NCBI RefSeq assembly: GCF_028867965.1
Contig: NZ_JAPQNT010000002.1
Location: 310,001 to 374,000, forward strand
Direction: 5' to 3'
DNA length: 64,000 bases
Source of the DNA: Flavobacterium sp. SUN046
GTDB taxonomy: Bacteria; Bacteroidota; Bacteroidia; Flavobacteriales; Flavobacteriaceae
Positions 32,849-42,674 of the stretch are shown here, piece by piece. The position numbers and the translations under genes were made by a program. Position 1 is the stretch's first letter. Every line of letters begins with the position of its first letter. The notes below the pieces were generated by a model. It had not been told where the DNA came from and ran no database searches. It saw only the letters and a list, made by a program, of their open reading frames with translations.

Positions 32849-35800
32849 TTATTTTTTTAGATCTTCAATCCATAATCGTGCATTCACAAAAGCCTCAATC
32901 CAAGGCGAAACGTCATCTTTCCTATGATTTGGATAATACGCCCAATTCCAAGGAAAAGTAGAACGTTCAATATGTGGCATCATAACTAAATGGCGTCCGG
33001 TTTTATCACAAAGCATCGCTGTGTTATAGTCGGAACCATTCGGATTTGCAGGATAACCTTCGTATGCATATTTTGCAACAATATTGTACTGATTTTCTAC
33101 ATTAGGCAAGTTGAATTTTCCTTCGCCATGCGAAACCCAAACTCCCAAAGTTGCACCAGCTAATGTGTTTAACATTACTGAATGATTTTCCTGAACCGTT
33201 ACCGATGTAAAAATACTTTCGTGTTTTTTAGAATCGTTGTGTAGCATTTTACCGTGAATTTCGTGTTCCGGATTGATTAGTTCCAATTCCATAAACAACT
33301 GACAACCATTACAAATTCCAACAGAAAGTGTGTCTTCTCTTTCAAAGAATTTTTTCAATGCAATGTTTGCTTTTTCGTTGTATTTAAAGGCTCCAGCCCA
33401 ACCTTTAGCCGAACCCAAAACATCCGAATTTGAGAATCCACCAACAGCACCTATAAACTGAATATCTTCAAGAGTTTCTCTTCCCGAAATCAAATCGGTC
33501 ATGTGAACGTCTTTTACATCAAATCCTGCTAAATACATTGCATTCGCCATTTCACGCTCTGAATTACTTCCTTTTTCACGAATAATGGCTGCTTTAGGTC
33601 TGTCATTGCGAGGCATTTTCGCCGAAGCACTCTCTTCAATTACTGGTTTTAATCCTGTAAATTGTTTTGGAAATTTATATTCCAAAACTTGCTTACCTAA
33701 ATTATCAAAACGCTCTTGTGCTTTATTATTTTTGGTTTGTTTTTGATCTAATAAATAAGAGGTTTCAAACCATTTTTTTCTGAAACTTGAAACTTGAAAT
33801 TTTAAACTATCAATTTCTAAATAATCAGAATTTTCAACAGTTCCAATTTTGAAAATTTCTAATCCTTCAAATGCTTTTTCAAATATCTTATCATCTTTGG
33901 CTTGAAGTACAATTCCAATATTTTCAGAAAATAAAATCTTAACTAAATCTTTTTCTGCGAAAGCATCAAACGAAATTTTAGCACCCAAATTCACATCAGC
34001 AAAACACATTTCCAATAAAGTTGTAATTAATCCACCACTTCCAATGTCATGACCAGCAACAATTTGTCTGTCTTTTATTAAATTTTGAATAGCATTAAAT
34101 GCTTTTTTGAAAAATTTAGAATTTTTAATGGTTGGTGTTTCCGAACCAATTTTATTTAAGGTTTGAGCAAACGAACTTCCGCCTAATTTAAAATCGTCTT
34201 GCGATAAATTGATGTAGTAAATAGAACCAACTGTCGTTCCATCGCTATGGAATCTCAAAACAGGTTCCACTACTTTGGTAATATTCGAACAATTTCCAGC
34301 CGCCGAAATAATAACAGTTCCAGGTGCAATCACTTCATCATTTGGATATTTTTGCTTCATAGAAAGCGAATCTTTTCCTGTTGGAATATTGATTCCCAAT
34401 TCGATGGCAAATTCTGAACAGGCTTCAACGGCTTCATACAATCGAGCATCTTCACCTTCATTTTTACAAGCCCACATCCAATTGGCAGAAAGTGAAACCG
34501 ATTTCAAATTATCTTTTAAAGGTGCAAAAACGATATTCGATAACGCTTCACCAATAGCATTTCTAGTTCCAGCTTTTGGGTCAATCAATGCCGAAATCGG
34601 TGAGTGCCCAATTGAAGTTGCAATTCCTTCTTTTCCGTTATAATCTAATGCCATTACACCAACATTATTCAATGGTAATTGTAATGGTCCAACACATTGT
34701 TGTTTGGCAACTTTTCCACCAACACAACGGTCGACTTTATTGGTTAGCCAGTCTTTACAAGCGACAGCTTCAAGTTGAAATAATTGCTCGATATACATCG
34801 GAATTTTATCTTGAGAATATTCTAAATCACTATAATTTCTAGCAATAGTTTTGTCGGTCATGATGCTCTTTGGCGAACTTCCAAAAAAATCTTCCAAGGC
34901 ATAATCCATTGGTTTTGCTCCAGTAGTTTTTGACTCAAAAGTAAATCTGTGGTCGTTAGTAACATCTCCAACTTGATACATTGGCGAACGTTCTCTGTCT
35001 GCAATTTTTTGAAGAATGTCGATGTCTTTTTCACCAATAACTAATCCCATTCGTTCTTGTGATTCGTTACCGATAATTTCTTTAGCAGAAAGCGTTGGAT
35101 CGCCAATTGGTAACTTATCTAAATCTATTAATCCGCCAGTTTCTTCTACAAGTTCCGAAAGACAATTCAAATGTCCACCAGCACCATGATCGTGAATAGA
35201 AACTATAGGATTGTTGTCACTTTCTACCAATCCACGAATGGCATTGGCAGCGCGTTTTTGCATTTCAGGATTGGAACGTTGGATTGCGTTTAATTCAATT
35301 CCAGAGCCAAAAGCTCCGGTATCAGCAGACGAAACTGCAGCGCCACCCATTCCGATTCTATAATTTTCACCACCAAGAATTACAATTTTATCGCCTTCTT
35401 GTGGTTTCTTTTTTATGGCTTGATTTAATTTTCCGTAGCCAATTCCGCCAGCTTGCATGATGACTTTATCATAGCCTAACTTTCTTGCTTGCGCTGAGCT
35501 TGTCGAAGCGTCGAAGTGCTCGTTATGTTCAAAAGTCAAAACCGAACCAGTAATTAGTGGTTGTCCAAATTTATTTCCAAAATCGGATGCTCCGTTGGAT
35601 GCTTTTATCAAAATATCCATTGGTGTTTGGTACAACCACGGACGTTCAGCCATTGCTTCTTCATATTTTCGATTATCAGTTAATCTTGAATACGAAGTCA
35701 TGTAAACCGCAGTTCCAGCTAATGGCAACGAACCTTGTCCACCAGCTAATCTATCTCTAATTTCTCCACCCGAACCAGTTGCTGCTCCATTAAATGGTTC

Positions 35801-36565
35801 AACTGTTGTTGGAAAATTGTGGGTTTCTGCTTTTAATGATAGTACGGATTCAAATTCTTTTTCTTCGTAAAAGTCAGGTTTGTCAGCACTTTTTGGAGCA
35901 AACTGCGTTACTTTAGGACCTTTTACAAAAGCCACATTATCTTTATAAGCGGAAATAATATCGTTCGGATTTTCAGAAGATGTTTTCTTAATTAATTTGA
36001 AAAGCGAAGTTTCTTTTTCAACGCCATCAATAATAAATGTTCCATTAAATATTTTATGACGGCAATGTTCAGAATTGGCTTGAGAAAATGCAAAGATTTC
36101 TGAATCTGTTAGTTTTCGGTTTATTTTTTTAGCTAAATTGTTTAAGTAGTCAACTTCTTCGTCGTTTAGTGCTAAACCTTCTTGTTTGTTGTAAGCCGCA
36201 ATAGCATCAATTTCAAGAATTGGTTCGGGTTGGATATTTATTGTGAAAATTTCTTGATTTAGTTCCGTATATTTTTGCGAAAGCATTGGGTCAAAATCTG
36301 AAAATGATTCAGAAACTATTTGAAATTCTTCAATTCTGATGACGCCTTCGATTCCCATATTTTGAGTAATTTCTACAGCATTCGTACTCCAAGGCGTAAC
36401 CATTGCGGCACGTGGTCCAACAAAAAAATCCGCGAGAACGGATTTATTTATTTTATGAGCGTCGCCAAAAAGCCAGTTTAATTTTGAGATAGTTTCTGCC
36501 GACAATTCGTTGTGTGATTGCACAGCAAATACAGTAGTAGTTTCGTTTCCGAAAAAATGAATCAT
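32849..36565 (-). CDS. purL: Phosphoribosylformylglycinamidine synthase
   Basis: The 1238-residue single-chain PurL converts FGAR to FGAM with glutamine and ATP in purine synthesis. The N-terminal domain, linker helix with SEHCRHKIFNG, duplicated PurM-like ATPase domain (including ETHNFPTTVEPFNGAATGSG and DHGAGGHLNCLSEL) and C-terminal class I glutaminase (GICNGCQLFMEL with the nucleophile, and MMPHIERS) are all present. Near residues 350-365 the sequence HFDASTSSAQARK is encoded by a dispersed repeat inserted in frame at 35491-35520, a small insertion in an otherwise normal enzyme. Confidence 0.96.
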   Translation of the reverse strand: MIHFFGNETTTVFAVQSHNELSAETISKLNWLFGDAHKINKSVLADFFVGPRAAMVTPWSTNAVEITQNMGIEGVIRIEEFQIVSESFSDFDPMLSQKYTELNQEIFTINIQPEPILEIDAIAAYNKQEGLALNDEEVDYLNNLAKKINRKLTDSEIFAFSQANSEHCRHKIFNGTFIIDGVEKETSLFKLIKKTSSENPNDIISAYKDNVAFVKGPKVTQFAPKSADKPDFYEEKEFESVLSLKAETHNFPTTVEPFNGAATGSGGEIRDRLAGGQGSLPLAGTAVYMTSYSRLTDNRKYEEAMAERPWLYQTPMDILIKASNGASDFGNKFGQPLITGSVLTFEHNEHFDASTSSAQARKLGYDKVIMQAGGIGYGKLNQAIKKKPQEGDKIVILGGENYRIGMGGAAVSSADTGAFGSGIELNAIQRSNPEMQKRAANAIRGLVESDNNPIVSIHDHGAGGHLNCLSELVEETGGLIDLDKLPIGDPTLSAKEIIGNESQERMGLVIGEKDIDILQKIADRERSPMYQVGDVTNDHRFTFESKTTGAKPMDYALEDFFGSSPKSIMTDKTIARNYSDLEYSQDKIPMYIEQLFQLEAVACKDWLTNKVDRCVGGKVAKQQCVGPLQLPLNNVGVMALDYNGKEGIATSIGHSPISALIDPKAGTRNAIGEALSNIVFAPLKDNLKSVSLSANWMWACKNEGEDARLYEAVEACSEFAIELGINIPTGKDSLSMKQKYPNDEVIAPGTVIISAAGNCSNITKVVEPVLRFHSDGTTVGSIYYINLSQDDFKLGGSSFAQTLNKIGSETPTIKNSKFFKKAFNAIQNLIKDRQIVAGHDIGSGGLITTLLEMCFADVNLGAKISFDAFAEKDLVKILFSENIGIVLQAKDDKIFEKAFEGLEIFKIGTVENSDYLEIDSLKFQVSSFRKKWFETSYLLDQKQTKNNKAQERFDNLGKQVLEYKFPKQFTGLKPVIEESASAKMPRNDRPKAAIIREKGSNSEREMANAMYLAGFDVKDVHMTDLISGRETLEDIQFIGAVGGFSNSDVLGSAKGWAGAFKYNEKANIALKKFFEREDTLSVGICNGCQLFMELELINPEHEIHGKMLHNDSKKHESIFTSVTVQENHSVMLNTLAGATLGVWVSHGEGKFNLPNVENQYNIVAKYAYEGYPANPNGSDYNTAMLCDKTGRHLVMMPHIERSTFPWNWAYYPNHRKDDVSPWIEAFVNARLWIEDLKK
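35491..35520 (-). repeat. Dispersed repeat inside purL
   Basis: CTGAGCTTGTCGAAG (35494-35508) is the exact reverse complement of the intergenic repeat at 12227-12241. It is followed by a second CGTCGAAGTGC piece. It is translated in frame as ASTSSAQA and adjoining residues. Confidence 0.7.
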
Positions 36566-36664
36566 TGTGTTGTGTTTTGTAGTTGTGCAAATTTAGTTTA
36601 AAAAGCGCAACTGACAAAATGAGTTTTCAATAGTTTTTAACGAGTTTTTGACAATATTATTTTA

Positions 36665-36699
36665 TAAAAAAGGTTTCAATTAGTATAACTGAAACCTTT
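36665..36699 (-). terminator. Terminator of the beta-helix lipoprotein gene
   Basis: The minus strand has AAAGGTTTCA paired with TGAAACCTTT around an AT-rich loop, followed by a T run, 21 bp after the stop at 36720. Confidence 0.75.
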
Positions 36700-36719
36700 C
36701 CTATTTAAAATTAAAGTTT

Positions 36720-38333
36720 TTAAGGAACAAATTGGTAAGCACCCAAAGCAACTGTTCCTGTAGCTCTTGAATTACCAACAATATCATTAAAATTGCTATA
36801 AGTAGCATCATTTGTCATTGCAACATTCCAAGCTTCGTTCAACCAAAGTTTGTTAGCATTTACATTCTTAAATTTTGGATTAAAAACTGTAGAACTTGTT
36901 GCAACATAAGGCGAATCATAATTCGAACCTGCACTTGTATCGGTGAAATTATACAATCCGGTATTTGCTAAAGAGGTGCTATTAAATTTAATCAAACAAT
37001 GGTTGAATTTATAATTAAATGCCGCATTACCTTCTGTTTTTTTATCTAATAATAATTCGGTTTGATTGCTTCCATAAATAATACAATTATTGAAATTTGT
37101 GGTGGTCAAATCACTGACATAAATAGCAGTATCAGTTTCTAAATAATTACTCAATAAAACTGCAACCTGTTTAGAACTGTTCCAATTGTTATTAAAAGTA
37201 CAATGTGCAAAGTTATAAGTTCCGCCAAAAGTTCCAGCAAAACTAGCTTGACCACAAGCATTAATTACTAAATTTTGTCCTGAAACAATTGCTTTTCTAG
37301 CCAGAATTCCAACATTTGAACAATTATAAATTTGAGAATTAGTAATAGTAACTTGAGGTTTATCAGTATCTGTTAACAGGGCTAAATTTTGCATTAACAA
37401 TCCAACAGTTGCATTTTTAAGAGTTAAATGATTTAAAGTATTATCTGTTCTTGTTGAATAAAATAAAATCGTTCCCCATTGTCCTGGAACTTCTGAAAAA
37501 CTTGGTTCCAATCGGTCGCCTTCAAAAACAACTTCGTTAGTACTATTTTCAGGATTGTTGTCGGTAGGCGCGATTCCGTTAATTTTTAAAGTAGCATTTT
37601 TAGCTACAATCAAACCTGAATTTGCATGAAAATGAACTCGTGCGCCAGCATCAACAATTAGCGTTTCATTATTTGGAACCAACGCATAACCATAAACTAC
37701 ATAAGGTTTTAAATTACTCCAATGGTATTCGTCACCATTGTTAGGATGACTATGATCTAAAGTATGACCAACGGTTACAACTTGTTGATTGGTATCATCA
37801 ACACCAAGATTAATTTCTTCATAGTTGTAGACGTTTGGCGTAACTTCAGTTCTATTCGGACGAATAAAATAGGCATCTTGAATCAAAGTAACCAATTCTA
37901 CTGTTTGCGGTGCACCAGAAACATTAGAAAACTGAATTTGGTCAGTGTACAGAAAATCAGTTGGATTGGCACTTGCAACGTCACTGGTTACTTCAATAAA
38001 AATGAACAAACTATCTTTAGCTAAAAGTTCTACATTACTAAATATTTTTCCTTGTGCGCCTGCATCGCCTGTCATTCCGTCAACTGTAATTCGGTATTTT
38101 GAGCTAGTTCCTTTGCCCAATTGAACTTTCGGAATAGAAATGTCTTTATTACTTCTGTTGTAAACTTTCAATCGGTACGTACTTGAACCAATATTGGTAA
38201 AAACAGTATCTAAATAAACTGTGTCTTTTGAAAATTCTAAACCGCCTGTACTTGGCTCAAAAGAAAAATCGTTTCTACAAGAAGTTAATGTTATGGCAAT
38301 TCCAGCTAGTAATAAAAATAGTAATTTACGCAT
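36720..38333 (-). CDS. Surface lipoprotein with parallel beta-helix region
   Basis: The 537-residue protein starts with a lipoprotein signal (MRKLLFLLLAGIAITLTSC). After an immunoglobulin-like N-terminal part (FSKDTVYLDTVFTNIGSSTY) comes a repeating strand-turn pattern (DAGARVHFHANSGLIVAKNA, HLTLKNATVGLLMQNLA, NSQIYNCSNVGILARKA) of a right-handed beta-helix. It ends VALGAYQFVP, a common ending of this flavobacterial family. It probably lies on the outer membrane and may bind or process polysaccharide; no catalytic residues are evident. Single gene. Confidence 0.75.
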   Translation of the reverse strand: MRKLLFLLLAGIAITLTSCRNDFSFEPSTGGLEFSKDTVYLDTVFTNIGSSTYRLKVYNRSNKDISIPKVQLGKGTSSKYRITVDGMTGDAGAQGKIFSNVELLAKDSLFIFIEVTSDVASANPTDFLYTDQIQFSNVSGAPQTVELVTLIQDAYFIRPNRTEVTPNVYNYEEINLGVDDTNQQVVTVGHTLDHSHPNNGDEYHWSNLKPYVVYGYALVPNNETLIVDAGARVHFHANSGLIVAKNATLKINGIAPTDNNPENSTNEVVFEGDRLEPSFSEVPGQWGTILFYSTRTDNTLNHLTLKNATVGLLMQNLALLTDTDKPQVTITNSQIYNCSNVGILARKAIVSGQNLVINACGQASFAGTFGGTYNFAHCTFNNNWNSSKQVAVLLSNYLETDTAIYVSDLTTTNFNNCIIYGSNQTELLLDKKTEGNAAFNYKFNHCLIKFNSTSLANTGLYNFTDTSAGSNYDSPYVATSSTVFNPKFKNVNANKLWLNEAWNVAMTNDATYSNFNDIVGNSRATGTVALGAYQFVP

Positions 38334-38492
38334 TGTTGAATCTAATTTTTGTAAATATAAGTATTAATTTGAAAATTCAAAAGTAGGATTTATTCAAAAA
38401 CAGATAACGTAAAAAAAATCTTTTTAGTCTGTATAAATTATCAACCAGCCAATTTCAACTAAAATATTCACTAATTTTGTAAAAAAAAAGTT

Positions 38493-38921
38493 ATGTCTTT
38501 CGATAAAGAAAAAATGCTGAAATTGTGTAACGAGTGGTCTAAAAACACATTAATGGAGACGCTCGAAATTGAATATACTGATGCTGGAGAAGATTTTTTG
38601 GTTGCAACAATGCCAGTAAATTCAAGAGTTCATCAACCAATGGGATTACTTCACGGCGGTGCATCGGTAGCTTTAGCCGAAAGTGTTGGCAGTGCCGCAT
38701 CAATAATGTTTGTTAATCCAGAAAAACAAGAAGTTCGTGGTATTGAAATTTCGGCAAACCATGTAAGAAGCAAACGTGAAGGAATAGTAACTGCAACTGC
38801 CAAAATCATTCATAAAGGTGCAAGCATTCATTTATGGGAAATTAAAATTGTTGATGAAAATGAAAAGTTGATTTCGTTATGCAAATTGACCAATATGATT
38901 TTACCAAGCAAAGGACGATGA
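38493..38921 (+). CDS. Hotdog-fold thioesterase (PaaI/MenI type)
   Basis: The 142-residue protein has the hotdog acyl-CoA thioesterase pattern: VHQPMGLLHGGASVALAESV, which provides the HGG catalytic region with its acid in ALAES, and GIEISANHVRSKREG. It overlaps the isochorismate synthase start by an ATGA junction, so it is probably the DHNA-CoA thioesterase of menaquinone synthesis. That specific substrate is inferred from the neighbour. Confidence 0.85.
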   Translation: MSFDKEKMLKLCNEWSKNTLMETLEIEYTDAGEDFLVATMPVNSRVHQPMGLLHGGASVALAESVGSAASIMFVNPEKQEVRGIEISANHVRSKREGIVTATAKIIHKGASIHLWEIKIVDENEKLISLCKLTNMILPSKGR

Positions 38922-39976
38922 GTATTTTATTTGATACACTAAAAGTACATTTTAAAAAACAACTTCCGTTTGTGTGTTATTGCAAGCCTAATTCTGAAAA
39001 AATTATAGCTTTATTTCAAAAGAATGATAAATTATTTGAATTAAATAATGCTGATTCTGGTTTTGCTTTTGTTTCTTTTGATAATGAAAAAAGGTTTTTA
39101 ATCCCAGAGTCGCAATCGGATATTTATTTTGAAAATGTTGAAACATACGATTTTGTTTTTTCAAATGATAAACAATTTCCAACAGATTTAGTTGCTAAAA
39201 CGAATCACGAAAAACTTGTTGAAAAAGCTGTTCAAGAAATCGAAAACGGAACTTTTCAAAAAGTAGTTTTGTCACGAACCGAAACTATTGATGTTGTAGA
39301 TTTCGATTTAGAAGTAGTTTTCAATAAATTGATTTTTCAGTACCAAAACGCTTTTAAATATGTTTTTTTCCATCCAAAAGTAGGTTTGTGGATGGGAGCA
39401 ACGCCAGAACAATTTTTGAAAATAGATAAAAATAAAATTCAAACTGTTTCTTTAGCTGGAACTATATTAAATACTGGTTCAGAAATGGTTATGTGGTCTA
39501 ATAAAGAAATTAATGAACAACAGATTGTTACAGATTACATTGTTGAATATTTAAAAAAATATGCCAAAAATGTTTCTTTTTCAAAACCGTACGATTTTAA
39601 AGCAGGTTCCTTAATTCATATAAAAACAGACATTGAAGCTACATTTGAAAACCAATCTGATTTAGAAAATAGCATTCAACTTTTGCATCCAACTCCAGCA
39701 GTTTGTGGATTTCCAAAAGATGCAGCAAAAGAATTTATATTGAAAAATGAAGCGTATAATAGAGAATTTTACGCAGGGTTTTTAGGCGAATGGAATAAAG
39801 ATTTTTTGACTTATAAAGAAAATTGTTCCGATTTATTTGTGAATTTACGCTGTATGAAAATAGAAAATGAGCAAGCTCGATTGTATGTTGGTGGCGGAAT
39901 TAATAAAGGTAGTAATCCTGAGAAAGAATATATTGAAACGGTTAACAAATCGCAAACAATGAAAAAGGTTTTATAA
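38918..39976 (+). CDS. menF: Isochorismate synthase (chorismate-binding)
   Basis: The start at 38918 (MSILFDTLKVHFKKQLPFVC) overlaps the thioesterase stop. The 352-residue enzyme has the chorismate-binding core: EKAVQEIENGTFQKVVLSRT, LWMGATPEQFL, LLHPTPAVCGFPKDAAKEF and YAGFLGEW, then the C-terminal VGGGINKGSNPEKEY that carries Mg-binding residues. It converts chorismate to isochorismate, the first step to menaquinone. It is somewhat shorter than E. coli MenF because of a reduced N-terminus. An anthranilate-type synthase is the main alternative, but the thioesterase pairing favours menaquinone. Confidence 0.82.
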   Translation: MSILFDTLKVHFKKQLPFVCYCKPNSEKIIALFQKNDKLFELNNADSGFAFVSFDNEKRFLIPESQSDIYFENVETYDFVFSNDKQFPTDLVAKTNHEKLVEKAVQEIENGTFQKVVLSRTETIDVVDFDLEVVFNKLIFQYQNAFKYVFFHPKVGLWMGATPEQFLKIDKNKIQTVSLAGTILNTGSEMVMWSNKEINEQQIVTDYIVEYLKKYAKNVSFSKPYDFKAGSLIHIKTDIEATFENQSDLENSIQLLHPTPAVCGFPKDAAKEFILKNEAYNREFYAGFLGEWNKDFLTYKENCSDLFVNLRCMKIENEQARLYVGGGINKGSNPEKEYIETVNKSQTMKKVL

Positions 39977-40155
39977 ACAAGTTTGATACTGATTTTTAGT
40001 ATTTCAATGAAGTATTAGAGAATCTCAGATTGAAAATGTAGTTATAATTGAAATTAGTTTTTATTCAAAAATGTGCTTTTAATGTATTTTAGTTAATTGC
40101 AATTATTAGTTTTAATACATTAATTAATAATAACTTTACAAAATAAATTAGAAAT

Positions 40156-40872
40156 ATGAAATTAAATATATTAGCATTTGGTGCACATCCAGACGATGTT
40201 GAATTGGGTTGTGGCGGAACGCTTGCAAAAGAAATAAGCTTGGGTAAAAAAGTTGGAATTATTGATTTAACTCGTGGCGAATTGGGAACTCGCGGTTCGG
40301 TTGAAATTCGAAATGCAGAATCGGAGAAAGCATCTAAAATTTTGGGTGTAACCGTGAGAGAAAATTTGGATATGCGCGATGGTTTTTTTGTCAATGATGA
40401 AGCACATCAAATGAAAATTATTCAAATGATACGAAAATACCAACCAGAAATTGTGCTTTGCAATGCTGTTGATGACCGACATATTGATCATGGAAAAGGA
40501 AGTAAATTAGTTTCTGATGCTTGTTTTTTATCAGGTTTAAGAATGATTGAAACTAATTTGAATGGAGAAAATCAAGTAGCTTGGCGTCCAAAAGTGGTTT
40601 ATCATTACATTCAATGGAAGAATTTAGAACCTGATTTTGTGGTTGATATATCTGAATTTATTGATGTTAAAACTGAAGCCATTTTAGCCTATAGCTCTCA
40701 GTTTTATGACCCGAATTCTAAAGAACCTGAATCGCCAATTAGTTCAAAAAACTTTTTGGATAGTGTAAAATATAGAGCACAAGACTTAGGCAGAATCACA
40801 GGAACGAGTTACGCTGAAGGATTTACTGCAGAAAGATATTTGGCAGTCAATAGTTTAGAAAATTTGATATAA
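40156..40872 (+). CDS. bshB1: Bacillithiol biosynthesis deacetylase BshB1
   Basis: The 238-residue protein is a LmbE-like zinc deacetylase. It has GAHPDDVELGCGGTLAKEIS (AHPDD zinc motif), DLTRGELGTRGSVEIRNAES, then DDRHIDHGKGSKL with another zinc histidine. A C-terminal SPISSKNFLDSVKYRAQDLG follows, as in BshB1 of Firmicutes and Bacteroidota. It removes acetyl from GlcNAc-malate to yield GlcN-malate in bacillithiol synthesis. Single gene, preceded by 180 bp of AT-rich sequence. Confidence 0.9.
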   Translation: MKLNILAFGAHPDDVELGCGGTLAKEISLGKKVGIIDLTRGELGTRGSVEIRNAESEKASKILGVTVRENLDMRDGFFVNDEAHQMKIIQMIRKYQPEIVLCNAVDDRHIDHGKGSKLVSDACFLSGLRMIETNLNGENQVAWRPKVVYHYIQWKNLEPDFVVDISEFIDVKTEAILAYSSQFYDPNSKEPESPISSKNFLDSVKYRAQDLGRITGTSYAEGFTAERYLAVNSLENLI

Positions 40873-40932
40873 TTTTTTCAAATTTTCTTTGTGAGAATAA
40901 AAGTTTTGCAATATATTTGCACTCGTTAAAAT

Positions 40933-41007
40933 GGTGGTTGTAGCTCAGCTGGTTAGAGCGCTGGTTTGTGGTGCCGGAAGTCGCCGGTTCGAACCCGGTC
41001 ATCCACC
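40933..41007 (+). tRNA. tRNA-His(GTG)
   Basis: A normal cloverleaf with G-1 (40933), acceptor GTGGTTG/CATCCAC (one T-T mismatch), D-arm GCTC/GAGC, anticodon loop with GTG, and T-arm GCCGG-TTCGAAC-CCGGT. No CCA is encoded, as for tRNA-Ser in this window, so missing CCA does not by itself mark the tRNA-like elements as odd. Confidence 0.95.
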
Positions 41008-41014
41008 CTTAATT

Positions 41015-41047
41015 AAAAAGCCTTGAAGAAATTCAAGGCTTTTTTTG
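41015..41047 (+). terminator. Terminator after tRNA-His
   Basis: AAAAGCCTTGAA/TTCAAGGCTTTT, a 12-bp stem around GAAA with T run, ends the tRNA-His transcript. It may also serve lpxD from the other strand, since A runs flank it. Confidence 0.85.
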
Positions 41048-41067
41048 TTTTTATAGATTTTGAATAG

Positions 41068-42057
41068 TTATTCAGTTGCCATTCTCTTAAGAATTGCCCA
41101 TTGTTTTAATGCAGTTCTAGCTTCAACTGCTGGATAACCTAACATTGTTTTTCCAGCTGGTACATCAGCAGCTACGCCTGAACCAGCTCCAATCATGGCG
41201 CCGTCACCAAGTGTTAAATGGTCTTTTATAGAAGCGCTTCCGCCAATGATTACTCCGTTTCCTAGTGTAACTGAACCAGCTAATCCGCTATTTCCAGCCA
41301 TTATACAAAACTTTCCTAGTTTACTATTGTGTCCAATTTGTACTAAATTATCTATTTTGCAACCATCACCTAATACAGTTGAACTAAATTTTCCTCTATC
41401 AACTGATGAATTGGCACCAATTTCTACATTATTTCCTATGATTACATTTCCGATTTGAGGAATTTTTGCCAATCCGCGTTCTGGACAAGGTCGAAATCCG
41501 AATCCGTCGGCACCAATAGTACAATTTGGATGTAAAATGCAATATGCACCTACATGACAACGTTCACGAACGACTGCACCTGACCAAATCGTGGTATTTT
41601 TACCAATTATACATTCGTCTAGTATTGTTACATTTGGATATAATGTTACATTTTCGCCTAAAACTACGTTTGGACCAACATAACAATTTGCGCCAATTCG
41701 AGTTCCATTTCCGATTTTTGCAGTTGTATCAATAACGGCAGTTGGATGAATTTCATGACTGAATTGTGGTGGAGCAGGAGCGAAGAGTTCTAGTACTTGC
41801 GACATTGCTAAATCGGCATTTTTAACTTTGATGAATACTTTATTTTCGCCTGGTTCGATTGAAATATCTTCATTTACTATAGCTGCGCATGCTTTTGATG
41901 ATTCCCATAGTTTTTCATATTTTCTGCTTCCTATAAAAGAGATTTCAGTTTCAGAAGCGATTTCTAATTGCTCTGGAGCTGATACAGAATGTGAAGTGGT
42001 TCCGACAATTTCACCATTTAATACAGCATTAATTTCTTGGATGGTTAAATTTTTCAT
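41068..42057 (-). CDS. lpxD: UDP-3-O-acylglucosamine N-acyltransferase
   Basis: The 329-residue protein has the LpxD N-terminal uridine-binding domain (ISFIGSRKYEKLW) and a left-handed beta-helix of hexapeptide repeats (GNGTRIGANCYVGPNVVLGE, and IVQIGHNSKLGKFCIMAG with the catalytic histidine region). A C-terminal helix (ARTALKQWAILKRM) follows. It adds the second 3-hydroxyacyl chain in lipid A synthesis. It stands alone, not in the usual lpx cluster, which suggests a second copy or a separate locus. Confidence 0.92.
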   Translation of the reverse strand: MKNLTIQEINAVLNGEIVGTTSHSVSAPEQLEIASETEISFIGSRKYEKLWESSKACAAIVNEDISIEPGENKVFIKVKNADLAMSQVLELFAPAPPQFSHEIHPTAVIDTTAKIGNGTRIGANCYVGPNVVLGENVTLYPNVTILDECIIGKNTTIWSGAVVRERCHVGAYCILHPNCTIGADGFGFRPCPERGLAKIPQIGNVIIGNNVEIGANSSVDRGKFSSTVLGDGCKIDNLVQIGHNSKLGKFCIMAGNSGLAGSVTLGNGVIIGGSASIKDHLTLGDGAMIGAGSGVAADVPAGKTMLGYPAVEARTALKQWAILKRMATE

Positions 42058-42175
42058 TAATTTGGTTTGTTAATAGTTCTCAAATTAAGTAAATAGTTTT
42101 CGTTTTTGCTAATTTTTGGTTAAATCCATTGTCAATTTTAATTTATTCTTAATTTTGTTTTATTATTTTGATGTA

Positions 42176-42637
42176 ATGAAAAAACTTTTGTTTTTATTTT
42201 TATTTCCTATTTTGGTTCAAGCTCAATTTGAAAAATCAATCAAATTGAAAGTTGCAGTAATGCAAAATTTTGTAAAAATGGGCGAACAAGGCGAAACTGC
42301 TTTTTGGCAAACTAAAGGTAAAATCACTTATGGAATCGTTAACTACACTGAAGAACAGAATCCTATATTTAAAGAATTATTTATCAATCAATACAAAGAA
42401 TTATTGGTATTATTTAATAAAATGAATGCAACCGAAGATGAAAAGGATACGGCTTTGTATATTAAAACGTTGATTCGTCAAGAAGACGACTACAGAAATT
42501 TACTAACCAAAACCCAATTAAAGTTGTATTTAGATAAATTAGCCGATTTTGAAAAAAACAACCAGCAGGCTAATGAATCGTATTCTTCCTTATTCTTCTC
42601 TGAAAAGTTGTTGGAGGAATATAAGAAGCGGTTTTAG
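42176..42637 (+). CDS. Small secreted protein of unknown function
   Basis: The start at 42176 (MKKLLFLFLFPILVQAQ) is preferred over the longer frame because it supplies a clean signal peptide. The 136-residue mature part is helical and charged (IKLKVAVMQNFVKMGEQGET, LLTKTQLKLYLDKLADFEKN). No family is recognised. Probably periplasmic. Confidence 0.55.
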   Translation: MKKLLFLFLFPILVQAQFEKSIKLKVAVMQNFVKMGEQGETAFWQTKGKITYGIVNYTEEQNPIFKELFINQYKELLVLFNKMNATEDEKDTALYIKTLIRQEDDYRNLLTKTQLKLYLDKLADFEKNNQQANESYSSLFFSEKLLEEYKKRF

Positions 42638-42674
42638 ATTAGAAGTTCGTAAATTTATAAGTTAGCAGCAATTT

